The translations under genes were made by a program, and so were the position numbers. This document shows positions 1 to 10,937 of a DNA stretch of 64,000 nt, piece by piece. The stretch covers positions 204,418 through 268,417 of the forward strand of contig NW_003314313.1 of assembly GCF_000143415.4 (NCBI RefSeq), given 5' to 3'. A model generated the notes under the pieces. It was not told where the DNA came from, ran no database searches, and was given only the letters and a program-made list of their open reading frames with translations. The first letter of the stretch is position 1; each line of letters starts with the position of its first letter. The stretch is from Selaginella moellendorffii. Taxonomy: Eukaryota > Streptophyta > Lycopodiopsida > Selaginellales > Selaginellaceae.

Positions 1-60
1 AGCAAGTCAGTAAAATCTCCTTTTCCCCGAGTAAACAGCTTCTTACTTTTGTCCCTGCGC

Positions 61-203
61 AGGAAGCCACAATGGCCGAAGTCGCGATTCTTATACAAGC
101 CGGGCAAGCAGCCAGGAATGGCCAGTTCCCTCCCGCTGTTCCACCACCACCGCCACCACCACAATCATCAGCATCCACTATCCCGGTTCCAGCAGCAACT
201 TGA
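61..203 (+). CDS. Last exon of an unknown gene (5' part outside window)
   Basis: A pyrimidine-rich stretch ending in CAG at 58-60 looks like a 3' splice site, and the frame after it is open for 47 codons to a TGA at 201-203. The tail reads as a short helical stretch (AEVAILIQAGQAARNGQ), then a run of about seven prolines, then a Ser/Ala-rich end. I do not recognise the family. The gene must begin upstream of the window on the plus strand and is convergent with the Nudix gene that ends at 597. The reading frame after the splice site is clear; that the exon is really used is inference from the acceptor and the compositional bias. Confidence 0.45.
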
Positions 204-596
204 TCATCGAAAAGTCGAGAAGAGCTCACGAGAACACGCCGCGCGCTCTCCAGCTGCTTCTTGCGAGTCCCATTCGACCCCGTTGCCAGCGAGAGAGCTC
301 TACACGATCACCATCACTACCATTAAGTTCCAAGCTCTATTTGTAAATAAGAAAAGGCCGCAATACCTTGGGAGGAGATCAACAGCAAGGAGGGAGGAGG
401 AGACGTATCGTCTCTCCTATCCCTTTGGGTCTCCTTTTTAAAGTTGAGCTTCATTCTCTCTCCTGTCCCATGGGGAGGAAAGCTGTCTGAGCCGTGCATT
501 GGGCTTTATCAAAAGAAAGATTATTTTTTTCTTCTTCCCCGTTGTCTCTCCACTTGTGCTCCGAAGAGGCAAGGGACGATGCTTTTCCTTTTTGCC
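204..596. other. Intergenic region between convergent genes
   Basis: About 390 bp that should hold the 3' UTRs of the plus-strand exon ending at 203 and the minus-strand Nudix gene ending at 597. I see no further coding or RNA signal in it. Confidence 0.5.
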
Positions 597-2232
597 TCAC
601 AAGCATTCCCCGCTTTTGAGTTTTTGCACGAGATTTAGGTAGCCCTGTTGTTCTGGTCGGATGTATCTGTGGGAATCCACTGGTAAAAGAGAGCAAACGA
701 ACAGGAGAGGAAAGAACAGTACCCGTGGCGAAATAAAAAGTCGACAACGACCAGTGCGCAGTTGGGCTTGTAGTTTCCCAGGCTCTGGACCACATTTGGG
801 ATAGAATCCAGACGGAAGCACTCCACTTCGCCATCTAGTGACGTGAGCCATTGGAAGAGGTGAACAAGAACACGGGGGAATTGAATGTATCAAGATCATG
901 TACCTTTGTTGGATGGCTCAAAGTCGAGTGGCAGCTCGAGGTCATAGCAGAAGAGCACGTCCCGTTTGCATTGCTCGGCGTAGATTGTCTCGTAGCTGAC
1001 TGCTCCAACTGGAATCGCTCTGCAAAAAACAAGAAGAAAACAAAAATGTCGAGTGAGCAGCGATGGAGGAAGCTCACTTTTCCGCCAGTAGTTTTGGAAT
1101 TCCGGCCTCCTCTTCGCACTCTTTAACAATATTGTCCGAGCAGCTGAGTCCCACTGGCTGGAAAAACACATCATGGAAGGACGAAGCCAACATCAATGAG
1201 TGTAACGCACGAAAAAACTTGGTATTTTATGTTTTAATACCTGACCACCTGCGACTAGATGATCGAGGTAACCGGGATATGTTTGTTTTCTTTTGCTCCG
1301 CTTGGCCACCCAGAGCTGCTTGGAGCCATCATAATTGGTGACATATCCATTCATGTGAACCCCATAAGCCTAGAAAAGGCAAAAAAAAAAATCACTCACT
1401 CCTTTGGAACCGACCGAGAAAAGCAACACACCTTGGTCCCGAAAAACGGAACAGCCGCTCGCTCCAACGAGAAGAAAGCCGGCGAACCAAATTGTAGAAC
1501 GACCGGATAATGCTGCGAAACGTAGAAGTATAAGAGCCTGTGATTATACGCATAAAAGAAATGCTGTAAAGGAAAGTCGTGCAAACGCAAAGTACCTCGT
1601 CACGCCAGCCGGGAATGAATCCATCTCTTCTCAAGACCCGCAAAGCATCGTCCACGGCAGTTGTGCGCTGCTCGGGGGTTTCGAGACGTTCATGGATCTC
1701 CACAGACGCATAACCTGTCGAGGTAGTAGCAACTGTAAAAACCTGTGGAAATTTCTCCAAGAGCGCTGCAAATCTGACAATGGAAATCTATTCCTATCAA
1801 CACCGCTAAACTTTGGTCACATAGAGCTCACCTGGGATGAATGTAGCCAACCGTGTGTCCTTTCACTAGAAAGCGAAGAAACTCCGACCTTCGCTCCTGG
1901 TGAAAACGGAAAGAAATAAGAAAACATACCCTCTCCTGGTGAAAATCCAAAGAAATAAGCAAACGATCTCTCATTCCTGGTGAAAATGCAAAGAAATAAA
2001 CAATCAAAGCTCTCGTTCTTACCCTGCCGCGGTTGCATTCTTCCACGCAGCGAAAATACTGCTCCATCGCCACGCTCTCGCCTGAAGATTTCACCGCCAT
2101 TGCAGCCGCAGCGCAGAGATTTCGCGATCGTACCACAGACAAGAACGTCGGCGCCACTCCCGCCGCTGCCGTAAGCCTCCGATGCGCAGCAGCGCCTAGA
2201 GAATGCCGCGAGCGCATCAACACGGCATCCAT
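597..2232 (-). CDS. Nudix hydrolase of the NUDT20/NUDT24 type (DUF4743 + Nudix)
   Basis: Spliced minus-strand translation gives the plant NUDT20/24 layout: an N-terminal extension rich in Ala, Arg and Ser (probable plastid or mitochondrial transit peptide), a DUF4743-like part (MEQYFRCVEECNRGR, VGYIHPR, a SPAFFSLERAAVPFFGTK stretch), the HMNGYV segment, LDHLVAGG, then the Nudix core KECEEEAGI, followed by AIPVGAVSYE, RDVLFCYDLELP and the C-terminal VVDFLFRHG and IRPEQQGYL. The family hydrolyses nucleoside-diphosphate-linked compounds; Arabidopsis relatives act on damaged thiamin diphosphates. Exon 1 runs from ATG at 2232 to about 2022; six or more short introns follow; stop TGA at 597-599. 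The Glu of the GX5E half of the Nudix box is not obvious. Exon-level identity is clear; exact donor choices are my reading. Confidence 0.88.
1894..2000 (-). repeat. Three tandem copies of a splice-acceptor-like unit in intron 1 of the Nudix gene
   Basis: On the minus strand the unit TTATTTCTTTnnnTTTTCAC followed by CAGGA occurs three times at a spacing of about 40 bp (plus-strand starts near 1894, 1934 and 1974). Each unit is a polypyrimidine tract followed by CAG. Only the one nearest exon 2 (near 1894) joins in frame to the conserved exon. Confidence 0.85.
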
Positions 2233-2374
2233 CGCCGATCGCCCTAGGGTTCTAAAGCCCTAAATAGTGGCTCAAGTCAAAACTTTGGTCAAACAGTAGA
2301 TACTTTTGGCATATTCTACGACTCTTAAATACCGTTGGGAGCTGACGTGTCTCAATTTAAAAGGAGAGCATATT

Positions 2375-3181
2375 CTAAATCAACGGTCCACCGGGTGGCG
2401 GCACGTAAGAGTCGTGGCCAGTGCTAAAATTTTCCTTGGTATAGTGGCCAATGAGCTCCGTCTCTCCAAGAACATGACCTTGTACGGCTATCTCCACTTT
2501 GTCTTTGGTCGCCTGTGGACAAAAAAAGAAGGGGGGAAAATCTTAGCTCGCGGAGATCGAGAGAACAGATATCCGAGAAATCTGTGCTGATTGAATCGAA
2601 AGTGATGAATCCAAAGGGAAATGCGAGTACCTTGTGGCCGAGCTTGAGCTTGGTGTCCAGCGCGTAGAGCTTGAAGACGTAGCGGTGAGTGCCCACTGGA
2701 GGATTTGGGCCGCGGTAGCCCGGGAGCTTCCAATCGTTGTAGCCCTCTTGGATCTCCGCGAATTCGCTCTTCTCGTCCAGCCCTTTAGTGGTGAAACCCG
2801 CTGGAATCCCTGGAAGAACGAGAGAAATCACCCAAAATCGCTAGAGGGAAAAGAGAAGAACTGACCTTTGAGCGTTGGAGGAATGTTGATCAAGACCCTG
2901 GATCACAAGGCAAGGAGATAATCGGGAATGGGAAGGGAAAGAGGAGGAGAGATCTAATCTTCTTACCAGTGAACCCATGGCACGACTGGATCTTTTGGAT
3001 CGGGCGCGTCGGGATCGTCCACAACCAGCGCCAAGCTCACGGTTCCTTCAGGAACATTGTACCACTCGAGCGCCGGCGAGATGTCCTTTTGATCGCCCTG
3101 GCCATCGCCGGTGTGCTTGCGCGGGATTTTTCCCTCGTGATGGAATCCTCCGGGAGAAACTAACCTGAATTCGTCCGCCAT
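2375..3181 (-). CDS. Phosphatidylethanolamine-binding protein (YbhB/RKIP-like, At5g01300 type)
   Basis: Starts at ATG 3181 with [12 protein letters not shown] and shows the PEBP ligand-pocket motifs: [34 protein letters not shown] (DPDxP motif) and [19 protein letters not shown] (GxHR motif). The last exon continues [20 protein letters not shown] and ends with a proline-rich tail and TAG at 2375. There are four exons with short introns (around 2900-2965, 2813-2863 and 2520-2631). The order and length match the small cytosolic bacterial-like PEBP proteins of plants rather than FT/TFL1 flowering regulators. The gene lies 143 bp downstream of the Nudix start codon on the same strand. The C-terminal tail with PPPGG is longer than in the Arabidopsis protein as I recall it. 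Confidence 0.92.
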
Positions 3182-4737
3182 ATTGATGGATGAGTGTAGA
3201 AATCTCTCTCAGCGATCGAAGCAAGAGCCCTAGAAGAGCAGAAGGAGAATTCCATCGATTGCATGGAGCTCGACACGTATGAGACACGTGTCTACAAAGT
3301 GGAGACTTTAGCAAATGACGTCTCAGGTTCAAAACATTGCAGCATTTGTAAATCTTTTCTCTCTTTCGTATCGTCCTGAAGTTCAAGATTTCACGGCATT
3401 CAACCAAATCTTCCTTTTTTCTGTTTTTTCTGTTTTTTTCTTCCTTTTTTTTTTTTTCCTCTCTTTTCTTTGAAATGCAGACTGTTTCGTAAGATCAAAC
3501 ATTGAGAAATGTACGGAAAAGAATATTAGTGCCCAAAAGCATTAGATAAGATCCTTGACATGGCTTTCGTGAGATGATCTATGTTGTGGAGATGAGGTGA
3601 TAGGAAATGAGTGTTTTCGGTGCACTGCATAGGAGCACTATACTATGCAGAAACAGAAAGGAGAAAAGAATTTGACATTATTTGGCTGAGTGCGTCTGGT
3701 GAAAAACGATTGTACTGCGCGAGCACTGAAACGAAACGCTCTCCTCAACGCTGGGAGCATTCAACGCCATATGTCTGAAGAAACTGTGAAACCAATGCAC
3801 TTTGTGCTCCCTCACACACATAATCATCATTCCCTTGCCTGCAAATTGCATGCAGGTTCGTCTTCACCTTCAGCTGCTGCATTCCTGCCGACCACCACGA
3901 ACAAGAAACACATCTGTACTCGAGCAACCGGCAGGAAAAAAATCTGAAATAAAGAAGAGATATTTCAGGCAAGTTGAAGCATCACACTCCACAGCAGCAG
4001 TATGCAGGTTCGGCCTCACCAACTACAACACAGCTTGCGTTTCAGAGATTAAAGACCGAACGAAACTGTTGTTGAATGTTCAATCTGAATCAATCTGTCA
4101 AGAAGTGAACAAGGTTCAAAAATCCTTTCAAGGTTCAAGAATGATATGTGAACCTGACAGAGGGAGCTTCTGGTATCTTCCGCCCTTGGAAACGGAATGC
4201 ACATCTGGAAACGGAACACAGATGGTGCTTCTGCGGAATACCTGTGTATCCAAATCCAACCTCCCTCCCATCTCGGGCACAAACAACCGAGTTCAAGGTT
4301 TCAGAAGTACAGCCACTTGCGCTTCAAAGATCCATACATTCATTTTCGTTTTTAAGATGCTGCTGGTGCTAGAAAACGGAACAACGAGATGCACTGAACC
4401 TGCAAAGTCAGCGGCAGCAGCCAAAGTGGGAAACACAAATCTTATTTCGATTTACGCCTGGATTTTCCAGCGAGTGGAAACAATCACACACCCTCCTTTC
4501 GTTTCCTTGCTCCAAAGTGCACAAAAAAGTTCCTCATGGCACAGACAAGTTATATAAAAACGAGAATAAGAAAAGAAAGGCGCTTCCATTGCTTCTCTTT
4601 TGTGTTTTTATGTTTGTGGAAAGCAGCAAGCACTAAATACTTGAAATTCTTTCCTGTTGGCTTTTGGAAGAAAAGCAAAGCTATGGCCTCAAGCAAAACA
4701 CGCAACATTTGAGTTCATATCTGAAGCAAGCAGAGCT
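3182..4737. other. Intergenic region with a polypyrimidine tract
   Basis: Upstream of the PEBP start. A T/C-rich tract lies at about 3410-3465. A 251-codon open frame at 3802-4557 has no recognisable domain and no splice or conservation signal; I treat it as chance. If the miR156 hairpin at 4738-4853 is transcribed on the minus strand, this region would hold the 3' part of that primary transcript. Confidence 0.4.
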
Positions 4738-4853
4738 CTCGAAAGATTGATGACAGAAGAATAGAGAGCACGAACGCAGAGCTGCTGGATATGGATTCCG
4801 CTCTTGCAGCCAAACGTCTGTGCTCTCTATCTTCTGTCAGCAGCAGTCCAAAG
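4738..4853 (-). ncRNA. MIR156: miR156/157-family microRNA precursor
   Basis: An imperfect hairpin is visible. The minus-strand 5' arm (revcomp of 4820-4839) is UGACAGAAGAUAGAGAGCAC, which equals the miR157 form of the miR156 family. The opposite arm (4751-4771) is its near-perfect complement with one extra base, and pairing continues through GCAGAGC/GCTCTTGC toward a small loop near 4790. miR156 guides cleavage of SPL/SBP transcription-factor mRNAs and controls phase change. I choose the minus strand because there the 5' arm matches the known mature sequence exactly; on the plus strand the 5' arm carries an inserted A. No protein-coding frame overlaps convincingly. Confidence 0.92.
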
Positions 4854-5006
4854 GATCCACAAGCACGAAAAACACTCCACAAGAAACATTCAAGAGCACA
4901 CGGCTCAAAACAGCGAAGTCGACACAAAACTATGCAAGGAAACCAAAAGTCTGAAAGCAACGCTTACCACGGATCTGGGAAGCTCTTCACAGTTTCCGTA
5001 TGAGCT

Positions 5007-5192
5007 TTATCTCTTGTTCTCCGGCTTTAACCAAAAGTTGACCTCGTCCCATGCGATTTGTATGGTCTCCCGTGCGAGATCTCGGGCTTTTGGCTCCCTG
5101 CGTGACAAGGAATCAGCAAAGACACACCAAAATCGCCAGGAAACACACGATTGCGCTCTTTCTCGCTCCAGATCTTTGAGATCCAACGCCAT
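5007..5192 (-). CDS. Possible small protein, 61 codons, unknown
   Basis: ATG at 5192 (MALDLKDLERERAQ...) to a TAA at 5007, rich in charged residues, with Trp and Cys in the middle. I recognise no family. It lies between the two miR156 hairpins and could be an exon or an open frame in a primary miRNA transcript. The only support is a real ATG and an uninterrupted short frame. Confidence 0.2.
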   Translation of the reverse strand: MALDLKDLERERAQSCVSWRFWCVFADSLSRREPKARDLARETIQIAWDEVNFWLKPENKR

Positions 5193-5454
5193 TGCTGTGG
5201 AGAGAAGTAGGACATCTCTTCATTCGGCAAGAGGGCGATTGAATCGTGAATCTCTACACTCCTGGAGAAGAAGAAAAGAAGCAAAGAAAAGAGAAGAAGC
5301 GGTGTGATACTTTTCTTCTCCATCGCAATCCCTCCCATTTCAAGGCCGCGGACTCGACGGGATTTATCCAATGAGGTATGTGCCAAAGTCCCTTCACTCT
5401 TTTGTTTTTCTTACATTTACCCGTTTTGTTTCATTCATCCACCGCCCGTCAACC

Positions 5455-5727
5455 ATGGCGGGCGAGCCCGTCAGTGCCGCGCTGGAGTGGCCAGCGCCGT
5501 ACGATCCGGTCCCATTCCGCCAAATCCCGGCCGTTAGTCTCAGTACTCGGAAAGCTTCCAAAGAGTACCAACCCAATTACGATTGGAAGATTTGGGTCCT
5601 GTACTTGGATGCCTCCTGCCCAGAAGCTACCTCGTCCAAATCGCTAGCAAACGCGCGAGTGAATCGCGTGCCCTGCAAGGAGCCGCCGTACCGGGCCCGC
5701 CCTAAATGCCGCGGCATATTCGTTTAG
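5455..5727 (+). CDS. Possible small protein, 90 codons, unknown
   Basis: The ATG at 5455 sits in a strong start context (ACCATGG). The 90-residue product begins MAGEPVSAALEWPAPYDPVP and has several Cys, Trp and Tyr residues and a basic C-terminus; TAG at 5725-5727. No family recognised, no signal peptide or membrane segment seen. Composition is more protein-like than neighbouring chance frames, but there is no second line of evidence. A divergent minus-strand frame starts 260 bp away. Confidence 0.3.
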   Translation: MAGEPVSAALEWPAPYDPVPFRQIPAVSLSTRKASKEYQPNYDWKIWVLYLDASCPEATSSKSLANARVNRVPCKEPPYRARPKCRGIFV

Positions 5728-6342
5728 GGCAAAATCGTACGGCGCGTCTGTTACTTGTCTTCGAGCTTTCTGTTTGAGGGGGGTGTTTTTGTTTTGTGTC
5801 CTCGCTTGTACAGGCAGCATCTCTCTCTCTCCATGTGCTGCGCAAGGCTTACGTGAAAATAAATCCCAATCATTTTTAGAGAGGGTCGTAGTATTTGTTG
5901 ACTGGCGATCAATCAATCAAAAATCGATCGTGGATCGGTCGATCATTTATCTAAACAGAACATTTCTACCGATTTAAAGCTGACTTTTCTTCGTTTTGGA
6001 CTTTAGTATTGCTGAAAAATCAAGTCGTGTTAACCCATGTTTATACTAATACAGAAATCAATCTCTTAAATCGTATAACGTTACAACTTCCAGCTATCGC
6101 CGCAAAGCACAAAAAAGTAAAAAAAGGCCATAGAATAATTGAAGTAAAATTCAAGAGCGCAAATCGATCCAACACCACGGAAGAACGGAACGCAACGAAG
6201 AAAATTTCAATCGATCGAACACAATGGAAACAATGGAAACAGCAAAAGAAGCAAAAGAAGCAAATTCACGAACACAGGAACAAAAATCTCAAGCAGCTCA
6301 AGAAAAACACACAGCGAGCTCAGTATCACTGCGAACAGGCAC

Positions 6343-6428
6343 AGCTGACAGACAGAGAGTGAGCACGCGAAGCTCAATCCATGCGATCCATGGACGGGGC
6401 CGCGTGTGCTCACTCTCTTCTGTCGCCA
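6343..6428 (-). ncRNA. MIR156: miR156-family microRNA precursor (second copy)
   Basis: The minus strand of 6406-6425 reads CGACAGAAGAGAGUGAGCAC, a canonical miR156 form. The other arm (6346-6367) is a near-complement, GTGCTCACTCTCTGTCTGTC on the minus strand, giving a duplex with few mismatches. The loop is about 40 nt and GC-rich. It lies about 1.6 kb from the first hairpin and on the same strand, but the mature sequence is a different family member, so the pair is an old duplication or a true two-member cluster. Overlapping long open frames on both strands (6224-6868 plus, 6298-6843 minus) are low-complexity and I do not call them genes. Confidence 0.92.
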
Positions 6429-6869
6429 GTGACAATCGAAGCGACAGCAAGCAAGATTCGCAAACAAACAGCAAGGAGCAGCGGCCGACGGATTCGAAGA
6501 AGAGAAATCCAGCGCCGCCGTGGAATCTTGGATGGAAAATCTTGGAGAAGCGCTGCCGCCGACCGAGCCGCCGACAAAAAGAGAAAAGAAGGCGGCGAAT
6601 CGAAGGAGAGCTCCGCGCAGCGCCGCGCGCTATCGAAATCTGGCAGCGGGAGGAAGAGATCGAAGGATCCGTCGGAGAGAAAGGGAAATCTTGGAAGAAC
6701 GCTAGCGCCAAAGAAAAGCCAACGAAGGGGAAGGAGAAAAAAAGCTTTCCTGTGGTGAAGCGCAAAACGTTAAGATTTATACCCCTATGGGATGCGATGG
6801 CCATGACCATGGCATGGGCATCCATCACGGCCAGCGTCACCATTCATTTTAAGGTACAGCGCATATGAT

Positions 6870-7499
6870 CATGCCATGCATGGCTTTTACCGACGTCTCT
6901 CTCACTTTCAGTAAAAAACCAAAATTAGCTAAGGACGGCTTATTCCCTCCTCGATACTCGCGCTTCATAAATAGTGGGTTTCTATTTTGGAATTTTACCG
7001 AGGCGTTATTAGGGCTTCTCGCCTCCCGCCATTCAATGTGGACAGATGTACGGCTTGTCGTAAGCGTTTAAACTTTGGGCCCACACGGCGCGGGATGTAC
7101 GTAAGAGGAGGCGTGGTCCGCTGCAGATGTGGCCACCTGGCGCAATGGGTGGTGTGGTTGACTCCAAGATGGGTATCTTCTCTTTTGTTTCTTTTGACTC
7201 CAAGGTATCATAATCTTTTATTCCGCTCTGGTAATCGGCACCGTTGGCTATGGTTTTAAAATGTGGGTGGGACATCACGGGTGGCGACACAAAGTTTGCA
7301 TTATTTTATTTTGTTTGGATGTTGTCCGCTCGGACTATCAAAAACTGCCAAATGCAATCAAAATCTTCCAGCTTGTATTTTGTCAAATTTGTTTCCGGGT
7401 GGTGTTGGCTGCTCGTCATTGCTGTCTACTAAATGTAACAGTTTGTGACGTATGAAGACATGATGTCACAAAACCTCCAACTTGACAACTAGCTTATGA
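6870..7499. other. Intergenic, nothing recognised
   Basis: Short open frames on both strands only. No domain, RNA hairpin or repeat that I can support. Confidence 0.4.
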
Positions 7500-10232
7500 G
7501 TTTTGTCAACTATTCATCTATTCTAAGGTGAGAGAACATGCTTTTTCTAACTAGAATTCTTTGCTAATGCGACGTTTTCTCTTGATGGTACCGGTATGGT
7601 TAAAACTTTTTGCATGTCTAAGTATGAAATAATAATCATTTAATTTAACTAATAAAATAGTTTCTCTATTTTTATAATAAATAATTTATTATATTAATAT
7701 TATTAGAATAATATTGTCAAGTTAAAATATTTACAAATTAATTTAAAGAAATCCTTTCATGAAGGTGCATATTTAAAACTAATAAAACAAATATAAGTGA
7801 TAAAAGTACTATAAAATGTGAAAACTAAATGAGATTTAAATTATGATAGTAGTGAACATTATAAGAATATCCTAGTATTAGGATAAATATGAGGCTACAG
7901 GGAAAATCCTGCTAAATTTTGTTACATGCAACAACCTGCTTCGATACATTCAATCTGAGATAGATTGAATAAATTATATCTCTAGACCATAGGTTAAAAG
8001 GGAAATATAAGTGGGTATTACAATAGTAATGATGCTGATTAAAGTTGATTCCTTGTTACTGTAGTGCTTTACAAAGATTCTCCAAAGTGAATTATTTGCC
8101 ATGTTGTTCCCATGTATCCTACATCCATAAGCCTTTTAAGAATTTAAAATTTTAGTCATTATACCTACACCATTTTTTATTATTAATTTAATTTTGAGGA
8201 ATTTGATGTCTTTCTGTATAACACTCTCACTCTTGTTCATCATACAAATGCCAATGAATAGAATGGTTTGGAATAATTTTATATAACATTCTATAATACA
8301 TTTGTTTTGCACATAATAGTCAATTGGTACTATTTTATAGTTGTATGGTCCCTCCACTCATTAAAGAAAAATAAGGAGAAATATTTTAAAACACATGGAA
8401 GGAGTAAGTAAACCTCCTCCAGAGTAATTAATACTCTCAAAACATTATCACATCAGATACTCTTCATATATAATATACTACTCCATTTTTGTTAACATAT
8501 TACTCCACTCACTACTCCGACATATAACTTAGCTTATCAATATCTTGCTTTTACTAGTATAGGATTAGCATATTTTAGTATTAAAATATTCTAGTTATGG
8601 ATTGAAATTGTTATATATTTTCCTCAATGCCCAGCAAGGCAAAGGAAATAGGTCAAAATAAGTATATGAGTGCTAGCATTAGAGAGCAAATAAAAATAGA
8701 AGCAACTTTTATAGAATTGTGGACATCAATTGAATTGAAGTATTTATGACATCATAATGCATTTGGAGCAAAAAGATATCCCCATAGCAACACAAATTTG
8801 CTAAATGGATATTATAGTTTAAGGGATTAAAATTTTGCCTTCCCCCACAAATGAATGTGCTCTTTTCATTAACTATATTTCCCAAGATTTGCAAATCTCA
8901 TTTATTATACTACCTGATAGAATATGTTTTTATTTACTTGCCCATTAAGCCATAAAAATTTCATTTTCTTTGGCTCTAAAATTTTTTCTCACTGGCAAGT
9001 AAACTTCTTTCTAGCTAGATTAACTCTTAGAATTAAAGTTCTAGGGCTACTATTGGTAATGGCCTTAACATTTTATAGTAATAGTTTTAGGAGTATATTA
9101 GAAATTCTTGGTAGTGCAGAAGATCCATGTACTTTAAAAGTAATTTAAAAAGATTGAGTATTCAATCCATCCCTAGACAATTTGAAAATTTACATAATCA
9201 CTGAAAACCATGCTTGATGCCTCTCTCTTGGCTGGATTACTAGGCCAAGTGATTTGATGCACTTAATTTTAAATTAAAGCATATCAAAAACTTAAAAGTT
9301 AAAGTAGAAATATGAAAGTATTCTAGGAATCTTGTTAGATATATTTTCAAGACTTCAAAATTGTTAATTAGTACCATGACCACTCTTTATATAACTCTTT
9401 TTCATAACAGAGGTCCAACTTTACTTTATTTACTAGGGTCTTTTAGAAGAGAAGGTAGTAATTTTTATTTGAAGTTAAAGAGCATGATAGGGTGTAGTCT
9501 CTAAAGCTTTAGAATTCTTGAGTTCTTCCTGTTCCTTGGGCAGACAATTGTAATACTTACTTCAATCACATGAAAATGAAGTTCACTCCCACTACAACTA
9601 GTTTTCACCGCCTTTTTGCCATGGCATAATTCAAGATTAGCACAAAACAAGATTATTCTTATTGATGTGGCAGAATACTTAGTTGATATAGTGTCTTGTT
9701 ACTTTTAATTGTTAGGAGTAAAAGTAGAAGTATGACATACAATAAGGTGCCCATGTTTATATATGGATATTGCTTATAAATTCTATATATGAAGGTTTAT
9801 AATTTAAATCTTGACAAAAGTACACTAATATAAAATATATTTATAATTATATTTATATATACGACCATGTCCAAAAACGCTCCTGACATATACTTATCAA
9901 TAAGACAGATTTTTATAGTTTAAATAGATTATACTATTTGCAAAGAGTTTTTATATCCATTATATTATATAGCATTGCTTTAAAATATTTTCTAGATAAT
10001 AATTTGAAATTACTTGAGTAAACCATCATAATGTTTACACATTGATAATCGCTCTTAAAGTTTTATCATATAATTGTTCTTTTATTACTCTATTAATTCA
10101 GTTCTTTAAAATTCCCTAATAAGACACTTTGTTTCTCTAATTATCACCTAAAACATTACTATTTTTAACTTCAAAAGTTTATAATAATAAAGTAAAATTA
10201 ACAAAATACTAAAAATAAACAAAGGTAAGGGT
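7500..10232. other. AT-rich gene desert
   Basis: About 2.7 kb that is clearly richer in A+T than the host genes on either side, with no frame above about 75 codons. The change in base composition is abrupt near 7,480 and again at the RPC10 stop codon. I found no terminal repeats, no Rep, transposase or reverse-transcriptase remnant and no organellar gene. It resembles in composition the Helitron region at 32-39 kb, so old mobile DNA is one possible source (inference). Confidence 0.5.
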
Positions 10233-10692
10233 CTAGTCTTCTCTCCAGCGGTAGGAGCAATCTGGATTGCAGCATCTGTAAAATGCAGTGCTTGGTTCAT
10301 CCGCAGATCTGATTTGAACTAGCATGAAATAAGCATGCTCGTGGTTACATTTGGCACAAGTGACTGAAAAGCAATGAAATTTTCGAAATGAGAAGGAAAA
10401 TAAGACTAGTTCTTACTAGGCGTCCGATCACAGTTCTTCCATGCGTCCTCGCCTCCAAGAATATCATCCATTTCCTTGTTCTTGAGTGGAATCCTCTTGG
10501 TTATCTGAGACAAGGTAGCAAGAAGTTTTATCAATGGGAGGAGAAAACGCGTTAAAAGGAGCGAAGATCTCATAGAGTTATAAGAACCTCGTGATCGATG
10601 TTGTAAATGTAAGCACAAGTTGGACAGAAATACCTCAGCCTTGCTGCGTGCTCCACAAGCAGCAAGCTCGAGCATGTTGGGCAAAACTCCAT
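10233..10692 (-). CDS. RPC10: DNA-directed RNA polymerase III subunit RPC10 (C11)
   Basis: Three exons on the minus strand. Exon 1 (10588-10692) begins MEFCPTCSSLLLVEHAARLR and ends in a second Cys pair (YFCPTC...YNIDHE), forming the N-terminal zinc ribbon. Exon 2 (about 10417-10507) gives TKRIPLKNKEMDDILGGED. Exon 3 gives ITCAKCNHEHAYFMLVQIRS, then ADEPSTAFYRCCNPDCSYRW and TAG at 10233. The second ribbon (CAKC...CCNPDC) carries the RSADEP loop that in C11/TFIIS proteins reaches into the polymerase active site for RNA cleavage and termination. Family length about 105-110 residues fits. An upstream exon from ATG 10819 (MEAGRSTSKSQSKKSKKKT) could splice in frame onto the conserved start and add a basic extension. 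Confidence 0.93.
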
Positions 10693-10879
10693 TTCAGCCT
10701 TGAACGAAGACAGGAAAAAACATAAGACCGAGTAACTATGTAGGAAATCACACTGCTTTTACCGTTTTCTTCTTGCTCTTCTTGCTCTGTGACTTACTAG
10801 TGCTTCTTCCGGCTTCCATTTTTCCTCCCAGTCCGGATAAAAATCTATCTAGGGCTTCTCGGCAAGAACAAATATTTGG

Positions 10880-10937
10880 AGAGTTTCGAACACATAACCT
10901 TCTTATATGATGCCAGGTGCGCTACCATCCCGCCATT
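10880..10937 (-). tRNA. tRNA-like pseudogene (Pol III box A and box B)
   Basis: The minus strand has a box-A-like TGGTAGCGCACCTGG followed about 30 bp later by a box-B-like GTGTTCGAAAC, the D-arm and T-arm spacing of a tRNA. No acceptor-stem pairing is visible, and the anticodon arm does not close, so this is a broken tRNA or a tRNA-derived SINE head. Confidence 0.4.

Noticed and set aside
3410-3465. Polypyrimidine tract as a possible retroelement or splice feature
   Set aside because: Simple sequence; no partner element.
3802-4557. 251-codon open frame on the plus strand
   Set aside because: No domain, biased composition only, no splice context; probably chance in or near a primary miRNA transcript.
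6787-6852. Short His/Met-rich frame (MGCDGHDHGMGIHHG)
   Set aside because: Resembles a metal-binding start, but only 21 codons and no continuation found after plausible splice sites.
6224-6868. Long open frames on both strands (214 and 181 codons)
   Set aside because: Low-complexity Lys/Glu/Arg frame overlapping the miR156 hairpin; the minus frame is its shadow.
7500-10232. Organellar insertion
   Set aside because: No plastid or mitochondrial gene fragment recognised.
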